A DNA stretch of 64,000 bases from Durusdinium trenchii (taxonomy: Eukaryota > Sar > Dinophyceae > Suessiales > Symbiodiniaceae): the NCBI GenBank assembly GCA_963970005.1, contig CAXAMN010001292.1:315838-379837 (forward strand). Direction: 5' to 3'. The notes under the pieces are model-generated. The model made no database searches, was not told the DNA's origin, and saw only the letters and a list, made by a program, of their open reading frames with translations. Within the stretch, counting starts at the first letter, position 1. Every line of letters begins with the position of its first letter. Below, piece by piece: positions 31,650 through 42,997 of this stretch. The position numbers were made by a program, and so were the translations under genes.

Positions 31650-32615
31650 TACCAGGTGTTTTTTTACTTATAAGTCCTGTTACGCTACTTATACTTATAT
31701 GTAACATAAGTATACTTATGCAACTTATGGACCTTACCAAATAAGTAGGACAAGTGCGACGGCAAGTAGAACATGTTGTGTTTTTGAAGGTTTTGATTCT
31801 TTCTGTCCGCATGTAAATTTCAACCAGATACAGCCGCATAAAAAAAGAAATATCTGTATATATATATATTTGTTTGTTCGTGTGAACTGGTCGGCGCACC
31901 GGAAGTCTGGGGTATATAGAGATCTCTGCGGCGGCGTCGGCGACAAAACCAAAACGCGCGGCGCGGCAGCCCCAAACCACCAAAAAAAACCAAGAAAAAC
32001 AATATTTCCCGTCCCGGCTTTCCCACAATTTTCCCACAATTTATTTCATAATTTTTTAATCTTCCCACAATTTCCCTTATTAAAGGTAATTGGCAGGGTC
32101 TTTCCCACATTCTACCTCTCAAAAGTTTTCCCACAATTTCCCACAATTTTCCCACAATTCCGGCCACTCCGTTTTCTTGCGCCCAGTGAGTGCTCTAGAG
32201 TGGCCCAATGAGCCCGATAGAGGCTTCCAGCTTATACACCTCAGAGACCAGCACACCCACAGCGTCCAATGCGTACAGGATGTCGGTCGCCAGCTGTCTA
32301 TAAAATATATATATATATAAATATGCTCCCCCAGTCTATATTTGCTTGAGCCCAACTGCCAGGACAGCCCTCAAAACCTCTATCCCCATAAGTAGGACAA
32401 GTAGAAAATAAGTACAACTTGGTGTTTTTCGTCATACTTACGTTCTACTTATAAGTATGCAAAATTTTTAACATAACTAGCGAAACTATATAAATAAGTA
32501 CGATAAGTTCCAAGCCGTTTTTTGTATAACTTACGGCACTTATCATGGTTGTTACTAAGATATAAGTCTAGTTGTCCCATTCATAACTAAGTTATAAGCA
32601 AAAAAACATCTGGTA
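31650..32615. mobile_element. 966-bp TIR element inserted in Helitron Rep
   Basis: Inverted ends match at 22 of 24 bases: TACCAGGTGTTTTTTTACTT at the left and TACCAGATGTTTTTTTGCTT at the right (reverse complement), both continuing ATAA. GGGG flanks both sides (31646-31649 and 32616-32619). On the minus strand, removal of the element with one copy of the four bases restores an uninterrupted frame (CPTEPL joined to NERQRSECGHQ), which proves the boundaries. The subterminal 100-200 bases are full of ACTTAT/ATAAGT motifs. The core has an array of TTTCCCACAATT and no gene. Its TACC terminus and ACTTAT subterminal motifs resemble those of the 11.6-kb element at 36845-48483. Confidence 0.9.
32016..32165. 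repeat. TTTCCCACAATT repeats
   Basis: Eight or so copies of ttcccacaattt/tttcccacaat, loosely spaced, inside the 966-bp element. Both strands show open frames here only because the repeat has few stops. Confidence 0.75.
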
Positions 32616-32838
32616 GGGGCTCCGTCGGACAATGCAACTGCTGCGACAGTGCCAGTTGAGAATCGTACTGATAACGTTGAACAGCCTCCAAGACACGCCG
32701 GCTCCACCGCTGCAGCTCAATCACCAACTCACCATGTTGCGACCGATGCATGAGCGTGCGCAAACGATCTCCCAAATCGTGCCCCAGCAAAACAATCAGC
32801 ATGTGAGGGTGTAAGGAACCGCGGCCTTTGGTCTCCAA
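32616..32838 (-). pseudogene. Helitron: Rep HUH motif
   Basis: ETKGRGSLHPHMLIVLLG holds the His-hydrophobic-His metal site written H-P-H (His codons at 32811-32809 and 32805-32803), followed by DRLRTLMHRSQHGELVIE. This is the catalytic metal-binding motif of rolling-circle Rep proteins. Upstream coding ends in a stop at 32842 and the HUH segment lies in another frame, so a one-base frameshift separates it from the N-terminal domain. Confidence 0.8.
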
Positions 32839-32841
32839 CGG

Positions 32842-33944
32842 TCAATGCCGCAACATCGCCAAAAATGCCTCCTTGCAAAGAAGTGCCACGCCATCTTCGA
32901 AGGTAGCCGGCACACCCACACGATAACTTCCTTTTCTCAAGGGAGGAAGAATGCCCAAAACTTCTTCACAAACGATGTCCATCATGAAAGCGAAACAGCG
33001 GGCTTGGGCCACGGGGTCGCGAGCGACAATGCGCCGCATCGACGCCGCACTCGGAAACTGCGGCATCTCCACCTCCCAATCCAAATCGATGCTGCGCTCT
33101 TCAACTTTCGTGGCCTGGTAGTGCAATTGTAGTAGCAAAGCTGAGCGCGCATCGGCAATGTTGGGAGTCACGAACAAAAGTGCGCCGAACCATAGTGCCA
33201 CGCAGCTGCGTGTCCAAGTATACGGATCTGAGTCCGGTGACCCTCCATACCGATGATGTTGGACGTAGCCTGGAGCACTCCCCCCAGCGCCCGCTTCAGG
33301 GACACATCGACCGCTGGATCTCGCATCAATTCTCGGAGGTCTGCGTTGTCCCCGCGCAAAGCCATGGCCACTGGTCCATGTGGACTTCGGAAATGACACG
33401 ACAGTGTCTGCCGAAACCTCGACGCATGACGTGTGCTTTGGTTGCGCGCATCAGGTGCAATCTACGTTGCGCGTCATACATCACCGGTAGCAACGTCTCC
33501 TGACAACGCAGTCGATGCAAAGCTTTCAACATACAAGAGGAAGCAGTCAGAACGACAAACTGAGCAGGACCCGTCCCAGAGATGTCAGAGAAAGACACAA
33601 AAGCTTGCAACTTTCACACACAGTCTATACAAGGCACCGACAGTGACCATCTCGGCAACGCGGGTATCCGTGTACTGCAGTTCTTCTCGTAGCAGTAAAT
33701 ACCGGAAGAGCTCCGTGGCATCCATGTTGAAGTCCCGCTTCAGAAACGGCAAGCCATCAGCATAGGGAAACAAGTCTGGAAACGACATGCCCCAGGTCGC
33801 TGCCTCAAACATGGACAGAGGTTCGTCTTCGCTCGGAACCACCAACTTGGAAGGTTTGACTTGGAACATGGCCGACTCCACAGCACGCTCATTTTCAGCG
33901 GCGCCGCGCGATCTTCTGAATGTGTTGCGAACCTTCTGCAGCAC
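32842..33944 (-). pseudogene. Helitron: Helitron_like_N domain
   Basis: Readable in order on the minus strand: ATWGMSFPDLFPYADGLPFL (33944-33585 frame), LMRDPAVDVSLKRALGG and GMEGHRTQIRILGHAAAWHY (33371-33168 frame), then a shift near 33180 to WFGALLFVTPNIADARSALL and RDPVAQARCFAFMMDIVCEE. The FPxLFPYGxG start, the LFVTxNxAD strand and the DPVAxARxF helix are typical of the Helitron_like_N family. At least three frameshifts split it. Confidence 0.8.
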
Positions 33945-34600
33945 TTGCTTTTTCCTTCACGCCCCAAGAGCTGTCCGTGGGCATCGGCATCTGTAGGTAC
34001 CACCTCGTTGTTGATGCGATTTCGTACCACAGTCGCAGCATGGCTCCTTCGCGGACCACCCTGTCTCAAGCAAATTAATACTCCTCCATGTCCTTCACCA
34101 CACGTACCCACTTGTTTTGTTCGTCGGCTCCATCGTTCAAACCAACAATGCATGACGTCAAATGAGTTCTTCGTCTGTCCTACAGTGTACTACAGCAAAC
34201 CTCTCACAATGCATATTCAAGCAACCCACAGTGGGATCCCGAAATCTACTCTCGTTTGCTTCACTCGGACAGCCCCGACCGTCAAGCAACCGAGCGCCAG
34301 AACCTAAAGAATGTATTTATTGCCTACGCCCACGGCTTTCTTCGTCTGTCCTACAGCCAACCTTTCACAATGCATCTTCAGGAAACGCACTCGAACGCGA
34401 AACAAAGCAAGCAAGTGCCTCCACAGTCAAGCAAACATCGCAAAACGACAAATAATACATTCGCTCACAACACCCACGCTCCGCCTGGTACCTCTTTGCC
34501 TCGATCTTGGTCTTCAGCGGCGCCATCGTTTTCCTCCTCCTCCCTGTCTCTTGTCCTTGTGCGTCGGCGGGTCCTTTCTGTAACAGTTCATTTGCTAAAG
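33945..34600 (-). pseudogene. Helitron: spacer before Helitron_like_N
   Basis: No motif is recognisable. A Glu/Lys-rich segment (LKTKIEAKRYQAERG, minus strand about 34510-34465) and unrelated short frames occur. The plus strand carries a roughly 185-bp partial direct repeat: ttcttcgtctgtcctacag recurs at about 34165 and 34338 and tcacaatgcat near 34205 and 34367. Confidence 0.4.
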
Positions 34601-35348
34601 CCGAATCCTCTGCAGTTTCCAAGACGCAACCTTCCAAAAGGTCCTCACCACCATCTCCCAGTGTCACTTCTGCATAGAAAGGATTCGTTTGCCGCAGACA
34701 CTCCACAGCAGCAGCGTACTCACTCCGGGCGCTCGCAACAAAGACGACCCCTTCACTGCATCCTTCTGGCTCCCAACCAAGACAAAGAGAATTGCATCTT
34801 GCATGTCCACCTCTCGCGGAGGCAAGGTTTTCAGCACCGAAGACGGTTTTGCTTGAGGCAAAAAATGGTGTTCCCCACAAATCCATGCTGACGCTCTTCG
34901 CGCGCCAAGTGTCCTGGTTGTAAAACAACCACCTGCGTACACGCCCTGGTCATTGGAAGTAGTCGCTTCGTGGCCGATGCCAAGTCTCGCAGTGCAGATG
35001 GTTGCTCGCCGATCCAGAGGTCGTTGGCCAAGCTGTGCCGAGGAAGTGTCAAAATGGAAGACATCAAAGACCCTTGCAGTCCACGCAGACCAGGCAAGGA
35101 TCCTTCAAATCCATCGGCGTCCTTCGCTTGTGCAAAAGCATGTGCTCGCCCTTGCAATACGGATGCTCCACAGCAGAAGCGCGTAATTCCGTCACCGGAA
35201 TGTGGGGCCAGCGTCGACTGTATCTTTCCACCCCGAGAATTCGACGCAAGCGCTCCTGTTGTCCAGGCGGAATTGCGTCCACCGCACGATCCCCCAGCTC
35301 GGAGTTGCGCGCAGGATCTTGGAACAAAATCAACATCTTCAGCTGCTC
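34601..35348 (-). pseudogene. Helitron: DUF6570-like domain
   Basis: Minus-strand text across two frames: PCLVCVDCKGL (CxxC pair), then LPRHSLANDLWIGEQPSAL, LASATKRLLPMTRACTQVVV and GHLAREERQHGFVGNTIFCL, then LPPREVDMQDAILFVLVGS and SEYAAAVECLRQTNPFYAEV in other frames. The CxxC, LAN-LW-G, central basic stretch and NPxY end are the hallmark order of DUF6570, which accompanies many Helitron transposases. One-base shifts lie near 35070 and at two points between 34870 and 34750. Function is unknown in the family. Confidence 0.75.
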
Positions 35349-36130
35349 TCACCAAAACCTACGAGCACACACCACACAGCCCGTCTCGAAGCGGCCTCCT
35401 TGCTCCGGCTGTCTGAGCCTCTCATCTGCGTTCTCCATCAAGCGACGCTGTGCGGCGAAGCTCGTGACCTCGCGTAAAAACCCACGCGCTAATGCAGCGT
35501 CCAAAGCCAACCCTAGGCACCAACATACCCCAAAAATCTCCATAGTGTCCATCTGACACGCGAAGCCAAGCATCGATCCGAAGGTCCCAAGTGCGTTGCT
35601 ATATCCAACGACCTTCTTGCGATACTCGATGAGCGCACGACCTTCATCTGCGCCACCGCTGTGCTTCTCCACGATGTGATCCAAGAAGGTCCTGTCTCCA
35701 GAAGCACCGAAGTGCCATGGGCGGCGCTGAAACCGCTGCAACGGTTTCTCCGCGTTGTCCTCCTCCTGACAATACAACACTAAGCGCGACAACGCTCCAC
35801 CGACTCCACTAAAGGTGGGTTTGCAGGCCAGCATCTGCGCCGCTCTTCGCAACTTGGTCTCAAACTTCAGATTGCTTCAAATACTTCTTTGGCCATCTGG
35901 GTGTGTGGCATCTCCGCAACAAAAGCTGCGTCCATCCATGTCAGCATCGACATCAGGCGTGCCACCGCCAAACAGCACTGCGCCTGCTCTGTTGGCGCCA
36001 AGGCTTCCATCAACGCAGAGCGCAGTTTCTGTCGCTCTGATGCCTCCGGCAACAGCCAAGCTGTGCAGCTCATCCGGTCCCAACTCTCGCAAACGTCCAC
36101 GAAGCCATTCCGCTCCCTGATTCGTGGCAT
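35349..36130 (-). pseudogene. Helitron: N-terminal region
   Basis: Two long minus-strand frames (36130-35867 and 35852-35349) in the same direction as the Helitron, separated by a frameshift near 35860. They read RLMSMLTWMDAAFVAEMPHT and RRAAQMLACKPTFSGVGGAL, with a later WCLGLALDAALARGFLREV and paired Cys at CVVCARRFW. No domain is recognised, but length, base use and direction fit the leading part of the Helitron protein. Sequence upstream of 36130 shows no further convincing coding. Confidence 0.5.
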
Positions 36131-36844
36131 ATTATTGCGGAACTCTTCCCATCGCCTGTGACGAGCGCAGTAACTGGTCCATTATCGTGGACAATCCCTT
36201 CAAACAATAGAACAGTCACCGCGCTTACTATGACGCGCGTCCCGGGTATGCGACTCGAACCAAAAGCTTGTTCCGCAAGCATGTTCTGCTAGCAACCTGT
36301 ACCCATTCAAACTTGCAATGCCTTCACTACCTCCATGCAAACATCCAAGCTCCAGACACTACAACCACGGATCTCATCCTCCATCCATCCTCCACCGACA
36401 CCTAAGGGCATTGTTTGCGCGATCACTGTTCAATGTCGTGAAAAGCAGATATGCTCCAAATTCTGTATGGCTTTATGGAAATGTCTTGCCTTGCAGCACT
36501 GACTCCAAGTAAGGCTCCAACCACAACGGTGACGCCATCGCTCGACACAGCTCCAGGCTCAAACTCTTCAATTGCTCCACAGAACACCGTGAAAGAACCC
36601 CTCGAACATGCGAGACAGGTGATTTTCGAGCAATCGAGTAAGCCGATAGTTCAAATTGACTTTTCCCAGAGCCATGACCTCTGGATGCAATTTAAAATAT
36701 GCAGAGAAAAGATGTGTAGAAAGAGAGAAGGAGAGGGCGGATGTGAAGGAGTGACTATGTGGATGCGCAGGTGTGACATATAGCTACGCCGATGTGTGGG
36801 TGTGTGGGGGTATAGGTAGATCTGCGGCGTTTCGTACGAGACTA
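36131..36844. other. Spacer left of the 11.6-kb element
   Basis: No gene seen. 36705-36830 is GATGTG-type purine repeat related to 24541-24700. The last 18 bases, gcgtttcgtacgagacta, match the 73-bp/58-bp minisatellite on the far side of the element (48519-48536), which shows that the element is inserted in that array. Confidence 0.7.
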
Positions 36845-37145
36845 TACCTAATGGCCGGATCCTACTTAGCTACTTATAAGTAGGTTGTAACATAGTTTTA
36901 AGTAGGCTGTAAGTAGATCAATTAGGTTATAAGTAGGGGATAAGTAGGTTAAGTAGATGGTTCTACTTAGTCTACTTACCCTCTACTACAAGTAACTTGT
37001 ATCTGGTTAGCCTACTTACTAAGTAGATATAAGTAGATTTGTCCTCTAAACATGATACTGTTTGCAAGTAGGTTAAGTAGCCTAATTCTACTTAGCGCTA
37101 CATAGGGTCTACTTATTTCTACTTATTTCTACTTAACCTACTTAC
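36845..37145. repeat. Left terminal and subterminal repeats of the 11.6-kb element
   Basis: The 24-bp terminal repeat is followed by ten CTACTTA and nine TAAGTAG heptamers, several fused as CTACTTATAAGTAG palindromes. In CACTA elements such subterminal arrays bind the element's own DNA-binding protein; the same role here is inference. Confidence 0.85.
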
Positions 37146-37736
37146 GTTAAAACAGTTGTTTTTGATAATTTTTTGTATCTTGTTTGTACTTTTTCCTTAG
37201 TTTTCATATGTTTTTGATAGTTTTCATGTCTGGCTTGGGAAGTTGACATTAAAGATAGCAGACTGAATAGTGCAAAAGAGGCTTGATGTGTGTTTTGTTC
37301 TTCAACTTGCCGCTCATCGGCTTCGGTTTCGAACACACTTGAATGCTGGTTGCATGGGGACATAACATATATAGAGTAGTTGGTTGTGATAGGTTTTAAA
37401 GCGGTGTGTCCGCTGTAGGTTTGCTGTCCTCTTTGGAACTTTTGTACAATGTGATGAAAAATGTTTTGCGTATATGACAGCGTAGACCACAATCATGTGG
37501 ACCGCACAGGTCAGCGCAGATCTTGGTAAGGGTTTCACGATGCAGGAAACGACAGGAGTGGAACAGATTTGTAATCCTCAGCAAGAGTAGAGTTTTCATG
37601 AGAAACGGAAACAAAAGAATCAAGAGTTCAAAACGTCGAATGAGCATGTATCAAGAGATATAGCGGGTTTCACACTATAAGTAGTAAACACTCGTTTCGC
37701 TCGCATCTCCAGCTGCCTTGGGACCGCTTGGTTCAG
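37146..37736. other. Leader region of the 11.6-kb element
   Basis: AT-rich, no convincing gene on the plus strand. It holds the first 15-bp palindrome at 37400-37414. A minus-strand frame at 37492-37142 (116 codons) overlaps it but has an ordinary non-coding look. The 40 bases before 37737 end in ttggttcag, a possible acceptor for trans- or cis-splicing. Confidence 0.5.
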
Positions 37737-38970
37737 ATGTCGACTTTGGAAAATTTTGCGGAGAGACCACCAGATGATACAGTGCCTTCGAACCCTGCAG
37801 AACCTCCGGCGAGACGTAAGAGAGCGCTGCCGCCGCCTCCTCCTAGTGGCGCAGGACACTTGTTATGGAATAGAACTGTTTCATGAGTGCAGATTGGTTT
37901 CGTCAGGTCGTTTCTCTGTTCAGCTGATATTGGAGGTCTATTGTATCTATATAAAGAGCTTCATACTCTGTAGTGGTGTATATCTCTCTGGCTTGAAGAT
38001 TCACAATGGTTACCGTAGCAGTGAGTCCGTTAGTCGTGATATATTCGTGATATATATATATATATATGGGCGTGCAGCGGTGTGTCCGCTATGCAGCGGT
38101 GTCCCCGCTGTAGAATTTCGATACATCTGATCAGCAGTGAGACAATTTGCACTGCAGGAGAGCCGCCTTGGAGAAGGACCAGGTCTGCAATGAGTAGCGC
38201 AGTTGGGCGTGGGCCTGCCGAAGCTACCGTGGTCAGATTAGCTCCACCGACACCGAAGATGGGAACACATGGTAGAGTCGCGCCAGCCAGAGTGATCCCA
38301 CCAAGACCGAAGATGGTTGGTGAAGGTATTGCTCCGCCGAGACTGAAGCCAATAGCACAAGATGGTGGCGTTAGCTCAGTTGAGGTGGGGTTTGTTCCAC
38401 CTACTCCGAAGACTTCGACATTGCTTCCGACTTCGACATTGCTTCCACCAACTCCGAAGACTTCGACGACACCGAAGATTTCAAGGCCACCTCCAAAGAG
38501 AATGCCAACTTCAAAGATGGGGCCAGTCCGGCCCAAGACAAGGCCGCATCAGCCATGTCCAGCTGCCAAATGTCCGAAGATGCCTCCCACTGTGACTACA
38601 TCAGGGGCTAGAGCAAAACAGATGGGAGCGCCGTCCCCAGTGCCTCCTAAACATAGTACCTTGGTGGCATTGTGTTCTCTTTTGGGTATATAAGAAAGCG
38701 CCCGAAGAATTCATAATAGACAGGGTAGACACAAAAGCATAAGTATTTATTCCAGAGAAGGTTTTCTGTTGGTCTGGAGTAGTAGACATATTTCCATTCC
38801 TTAGATGGCATTGGCTTCTTGTTGGTTGATCAATGACAGGAAGTGATGCGGGCACTGGAACATACGACTTCCGTCCTGGTGAGTCGAGCCGACAGCGTCA
38901 ATTTCGGCATTTTGGTATTTGGAGGAGAAGGGGCGGCCGACGACAAGCTGAATTCGCGCGTCGACGGTGA
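37737..38970 (+). CDS. Element gene A: proline-rich protein, three exons
   Basis: Reconstructed from exons 37737-37845, 38158-38655 and 38840-38970, which splice in phase to 245 residues. The start MSTLENFAERPPDDTV follows ttggttcag. Exon 1 ends RKRALPPPPP, exon 2 is dominated by PPTPK/PPRPK repeats (APPTPKMG, VPPTPKTST, LPPTPKTST) and exon 3 is basic (TYDFRPGESSRQRQFRHF, then RRRGGRRQAEFARRR-stop). Introns are GT-AG: 37846-38157 (312 bp, contains palindromes 38076 and 38095) and 38656-38839 (184 bp, none). It has no known domain. The repeated PxPK motif and basic tail suggest binding to nucleic acid or to partner proteins; this is inference. First gene of the element. Confidence 0.6.
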
Positions 38971-39195
38971 AGGAGCCCAAAAGTAGACCGGATCGGACTA
39001 AGGGTTGTTCTGTGAAAGCGGTGTGTCCGCTGAGTTGTTTGGAGCTTGTAGCGGTGTGACCGCTTTGAAAACGTGTTTACTGTTTTGATACTTTCCCTTT
39101 GTGAAGAGCATTGCTTAATATGTTTAACAACATAGTATGGACAACTAATTGCCATTTGTAGATTTTTGGCTTTCACAGGGGCATATAGGGATCCA

Positions 39196-41067
39196 ATGGC
39201 TGACAGGCGGAAGGCACAAAACTACTGTTCTTTGCCGCACTACTTAACGGATGAGCAATGGTCCAGTTTCTCAAAGCAAACAAAAGAGAAAACTGAGGCC
39301 CAGCTGTTGTGTCACCTCTGGGAGCTAGGACTTCGTTGTCCAACTGAAAGCACCTATGCAGTTGTCTTCAACCTGCTCCAGCTCACATGTCCCAATGATG
39401 GCCGAGAAAAGACGTCTTTCCAGAAGTATGAAGCTTTGCAAGCTTTGAAAAGAACTTGGAAGAAGTATAAGACTGTCAGACGACATGATGATTTTAAGTA
39501 CCACGAGTACGTTGAGACTTTGCCATCGTCAGTGCAAGATCTGCCGGCAGAGTACTACTTGGTGGCCTTCAGTCGAGACACCCCTGCGCCACCTCGTGTC
39601 ATGGCTCATGTTTATCATATATAAATGTATACGTTAACATTGTCTGGCTTTTGTGAAAAGCAACATCTTTCCCTCGGGATCATGCCTGCAGAGATTATAT
39701 GTCCGCTTTTTTTTGGGTGGTCTAGAGATGTCATAGGAAATGGTATGAGTATTCCGATAACATAAGTACTATATATGATCGTATTGCGCGAATGAACTTT
39801 GATTGCGGCGGTAAGGTGTACCCATGGACACTTTGCTCATGGCAGTTGGTGCTACCCGAATGCGGTGGCCCAAAGATCAACTTCAGCAGGCTGTGCCGCA
39901 CACTGCGACCAGCAGTAGCATGGCCGAACACATGCAGCTGATGGAGTTCGCTTTTAAGATGGGCCAGGGAGCCATCAATCCCGGCCAAGGTTCCAGTGTG
40001 GTGTCTTCTTCGAGCACGCCTTCTACTTCTGCGCAGGCTTTCCCTCCGTTGGCCATCATGGATGATCCAAGTCGACAACAGCCGCAGGACATGTGGAAAT
40101 GGTTACAGGGAGCGCCTGTTGATTGAGACTTTCAATCTCTGATGTCTGCTCAAGCGCAACCTTTCTTTTTGTGAGAGCGGTGTGTCCGCTTCGTGACACT
40201 GCAGGTTTGCGAACATATATTTTATAGTGTTTGGTTTTGTATACCTCTTTATATATTTATATATGTACGTATATAGGGGTGAGTACACAGAGATTGATTT
40301 TTGCTCGATTGAAACTGCCAGGAGGCAACCTCTGGGCGTGAGAACGTTGGAAGTCAAGCTGGTGATCAACCGGAAAAAATGGGATCCCATGAGCCTATGG
40401 TGCCTGAGGATCCATTGCTTGAGAATGACGAGGCCCAGGAGAAGGCTGTGACACCGTTACCTTTGGACCAATCGTGTTCAAGATTGAAGGAGGCTTTATT
40501 TCAACGCGATGGCCTGAAGAGTGAAGGGCCTGGAGTCAAGCCGAAAGCGAAAGGCAAAGCGAAAGCTAAAGCGGCTCCCAAACCTGCCGCAAAAGCTTCG
40601 ACCTGGGCTGCCAAAGCCAAAGCCGTGGCTGCTGAGAAAAAACCTGGTCAGAAATTCCTGAAGCCTGGTCAGAAACCTGGTCAGAAATCTAGCAAGCAAT
40701 CCGTGAAGAAGGAGAATGTGCTGAAAGAGAAGAAGGGCAAGTCCAAGAAAGGAACTTCTTCTGCTTTGAAGATGACACGGGGTTGTGTCTATAGCCGTGC
40801 CTACCATCAGACAAAGTGTATCTCGTCAAAACTTACAATCGGCTTGCACTCTTCCTCAAGAACTCTATAGCACTGCAGAACCTGAAAATGTGTATAGACG
40901 AACATAGACAACGCTTAGTAGTGAGATGTTTAAAGTTGATGCTGTCATTTGGTTCTCCATCGATATGCTCAGGTCGCTTGCGAAAGACTGGAAAGATGAG
41001 CGAGGCCAAGATCAAAGCGAAGTGTGCTCAGGCCGCGCAGAAGGCCGTGCTCGAAGCCTTTGGTTAG
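39196..41067 (+). CDS. Element gene B: lysine-rich protein, four exons
   Basis: Exons 39196-39597, 39890-40117, 40322-40817 and 40973-41067 join in phase to 406 residues. The start MADRRKAQNYCSLPHYL follows a ctttcacag acceptor. The N-terminal 130 residues are a compact helical-looking domain (YLTDEQWSSFSKQTKEKTEA, LKRTWKKYKTVRRHDDFKY). The middle reads MAEHMQLMEFAFKMGQG and a Ser-rich linker. The third exon is Lys/Ala-rich (KPKAKGKAKAKAAPKPAAKA) with three KPGQK units, then CVYSRAYHQTK. The last exon reads MSEAKIKAKCAQAAQKAVLE. The introns are 292, 204 and 155 bp; only the 204-bp one (40118-40321) carries a palindrome (40176). The basic region suggests a DNA- or RNA-binding protein. The 39598-39889 intron is the least certain join. 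Confidence 0.6.
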
Positions 41068-41397
41068 TAAGGGATGTAAGATGCAGTGCTTTTACTGGAA
41101 GACATTCCAGCTGGTGACAACTTTGAAAAAGTTGTGGTAATTTGATTCTGTAAGTGCTAACACTTACCAACCCAGTTGCAGGCCGATCCAGAATGAAACA
41201 CTGCAGTCGTATTTGCGGTTGTGCGATAGACTTATATACAGGTAAGGTTGCTGGAGCGGTGTGTCCGCTGAAAATGAAAATGACGTATAGTTGGTCTGTA
41301 GCGGTATGACCTCTGTGTGTGCATGTGCGCGATACAATCCAATTGCATGGCGTGAGGTTTTTGCACCTCAAGTGTGGTTCGTGGTGTCATACCTCCC

Positions 41398-42424
41398 ATG
41401 GCGCTTTTTGAAATGTCCCGCATTCATTGGAGTGAGTTTGAGACGCTGGACACTTTAGAGAAGTGGAAGCAGTGGGCGTTCTCAACGGAGTGGACCAGAG
41501 TCCCTGTTGTTCAAGAATGTCGCCTGGTGAGAAGCGATGGGGTGATCTACCTTGGATGTGGGAACAATGCCACTCACAAGTTCAACCATTTGCGGCATCC
41601 CAACATGGATAGCGTTCCAACTTGGAACATGTAACCTGGAATCTGTAAACATTAAAAAACACCTTTTGCGTTGGTTACTCTTTTTATCTAGCAGGAGTTT
41701 GTGTCGTCGCAACAACAGACGCATCAGGTATTGCGCTGCAGACCTGCTGTCCCATGTGGTGGTGCGTCCACGCGAAGAGCCAGCTGGCCTCAAGCTCTTG
41801 GAAATGGACTGGGTTCAGGAAGACCGTAAAATTGTGCTGAGCTCTCCGATGACTGGGCAGCTTGTGGCTCAGGTGCCCGGCAAATGGTTTGGCAGGAACA
41901 CAATTGAAGAGGCGAGAATCGGACCAATGGTGGGTCTGCTGGTCTTAGGCTTGACCAGCGGTGTCTCCGCTTGGCTTGTTGAATTATTCTTAGGTACACA
42001 TGTAGAATGGAGTATATATATATATATATCTTTGTGAGTGCTCTCTTCCTTTGGAAGCGGTGTCTCCGCTATAGAGTCGATGTTTATATTAAGTATAGAT
42101 GGAGAAACATTTTGAGAACAGGTGGCCGCCGCTGTCGTCAAGGAAGCCCAGGACAAGGGCATCATCTCGGGATCCATGTGCATTTCTCTGCAATTCAAGA
42201 ACATTAAGTTGGACTACAACCTGCGCAAGGTGAGCCTCGAAGAGTTCACGGCATCTCCCGAGAAGTACAGGACGCTCATCGAGACAGTGGACAAGAAGCA
42301 ACACGATCGCATGGTGAAAGGTGGCTTGTTTGCTCCGCCCGATTTGCCAGATCGTGAAGCGCAGCCAAAGAGAGGTGTGAAGCGCACGGCATCGGATGTT
42401 CTGAAGCGTCCTTCCAAAAAGTGA
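41398..42424 (+). CDS. Element gene C: unknown 256-residue protein, three exons
   Basis: Exons 41398-41630, 41695-41929 and 42122-42424 splice in phase (2, then 0) to 256 residues. The start is MALFEMSRIHWSEFETLDTL. Exon 1 has CRLVRSDGVIYLGCGNNATH and HKFNHLRHPNM, a Cys/His spacing that could bind zinc. Exon 2 reads CRRNNRRIRYCAADLLSHVV and WVQEDRKIVLSSPMTGQLVA. Exon 3 ends in a basic tail (KRGVKRTASDVLKRPSKK). Intron 1 is only 64 bp (GTAACC to TCTAGCAG). Intron 2 is 192 bp and contains palindromes 41957 and 42056 around a TATATA tract. No family is recognised. It lies between gene B and the zinc-ribbon gene, with palindrome pairs on both sides. Confidence 0.65.
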
Positions 42425-42997
42425 GGTGTGAAATCAGTTTTGGAAAAGCAGAAAAAAGAGTGGACAGCAGCGGTGTGACCGCTTCTTTTCTTGGACTGCA
42501 TGAGCGGTATGTCCGCTGTAGAATCTGGTCTCACTTTTTTTGGTACTTATATAAATATATATATATATAAAATACGTCTATGTTGATGGTAAAATAATAT
42601 TTAGGTGAGAGACCTTGTATCTATGGCTGCTGGTTGGGGTATCTATGGGGTATCTATGGGGTATCTATCCCAAGATATAGAATTTGATTGGGGTATCTAT
42701 GGGGTATCTATACTTGTCATGGTTTATCTATGGTTTACCTATGGGGTATCTATGGGGTATCTATGGGTTATCTATGAAATATCTACGAAACATCTATAGT
42801 AAGCTTATAGATTATGACTAGCTTCTTGCAAGCTGTCGGAGTACCAAAAAACATGTGGTAGGCGCTTATACTTGCAACACTGTGCTGATCGCGTGGCTTG
42901 GCATGTTGTTGAATGCTTTGGAACAAGCTGATGTTCATAGCATAGGGGCTCACTAAGGGACGCATTCCACACGAAAGTCAAACTTTTGGTTAAAGCA

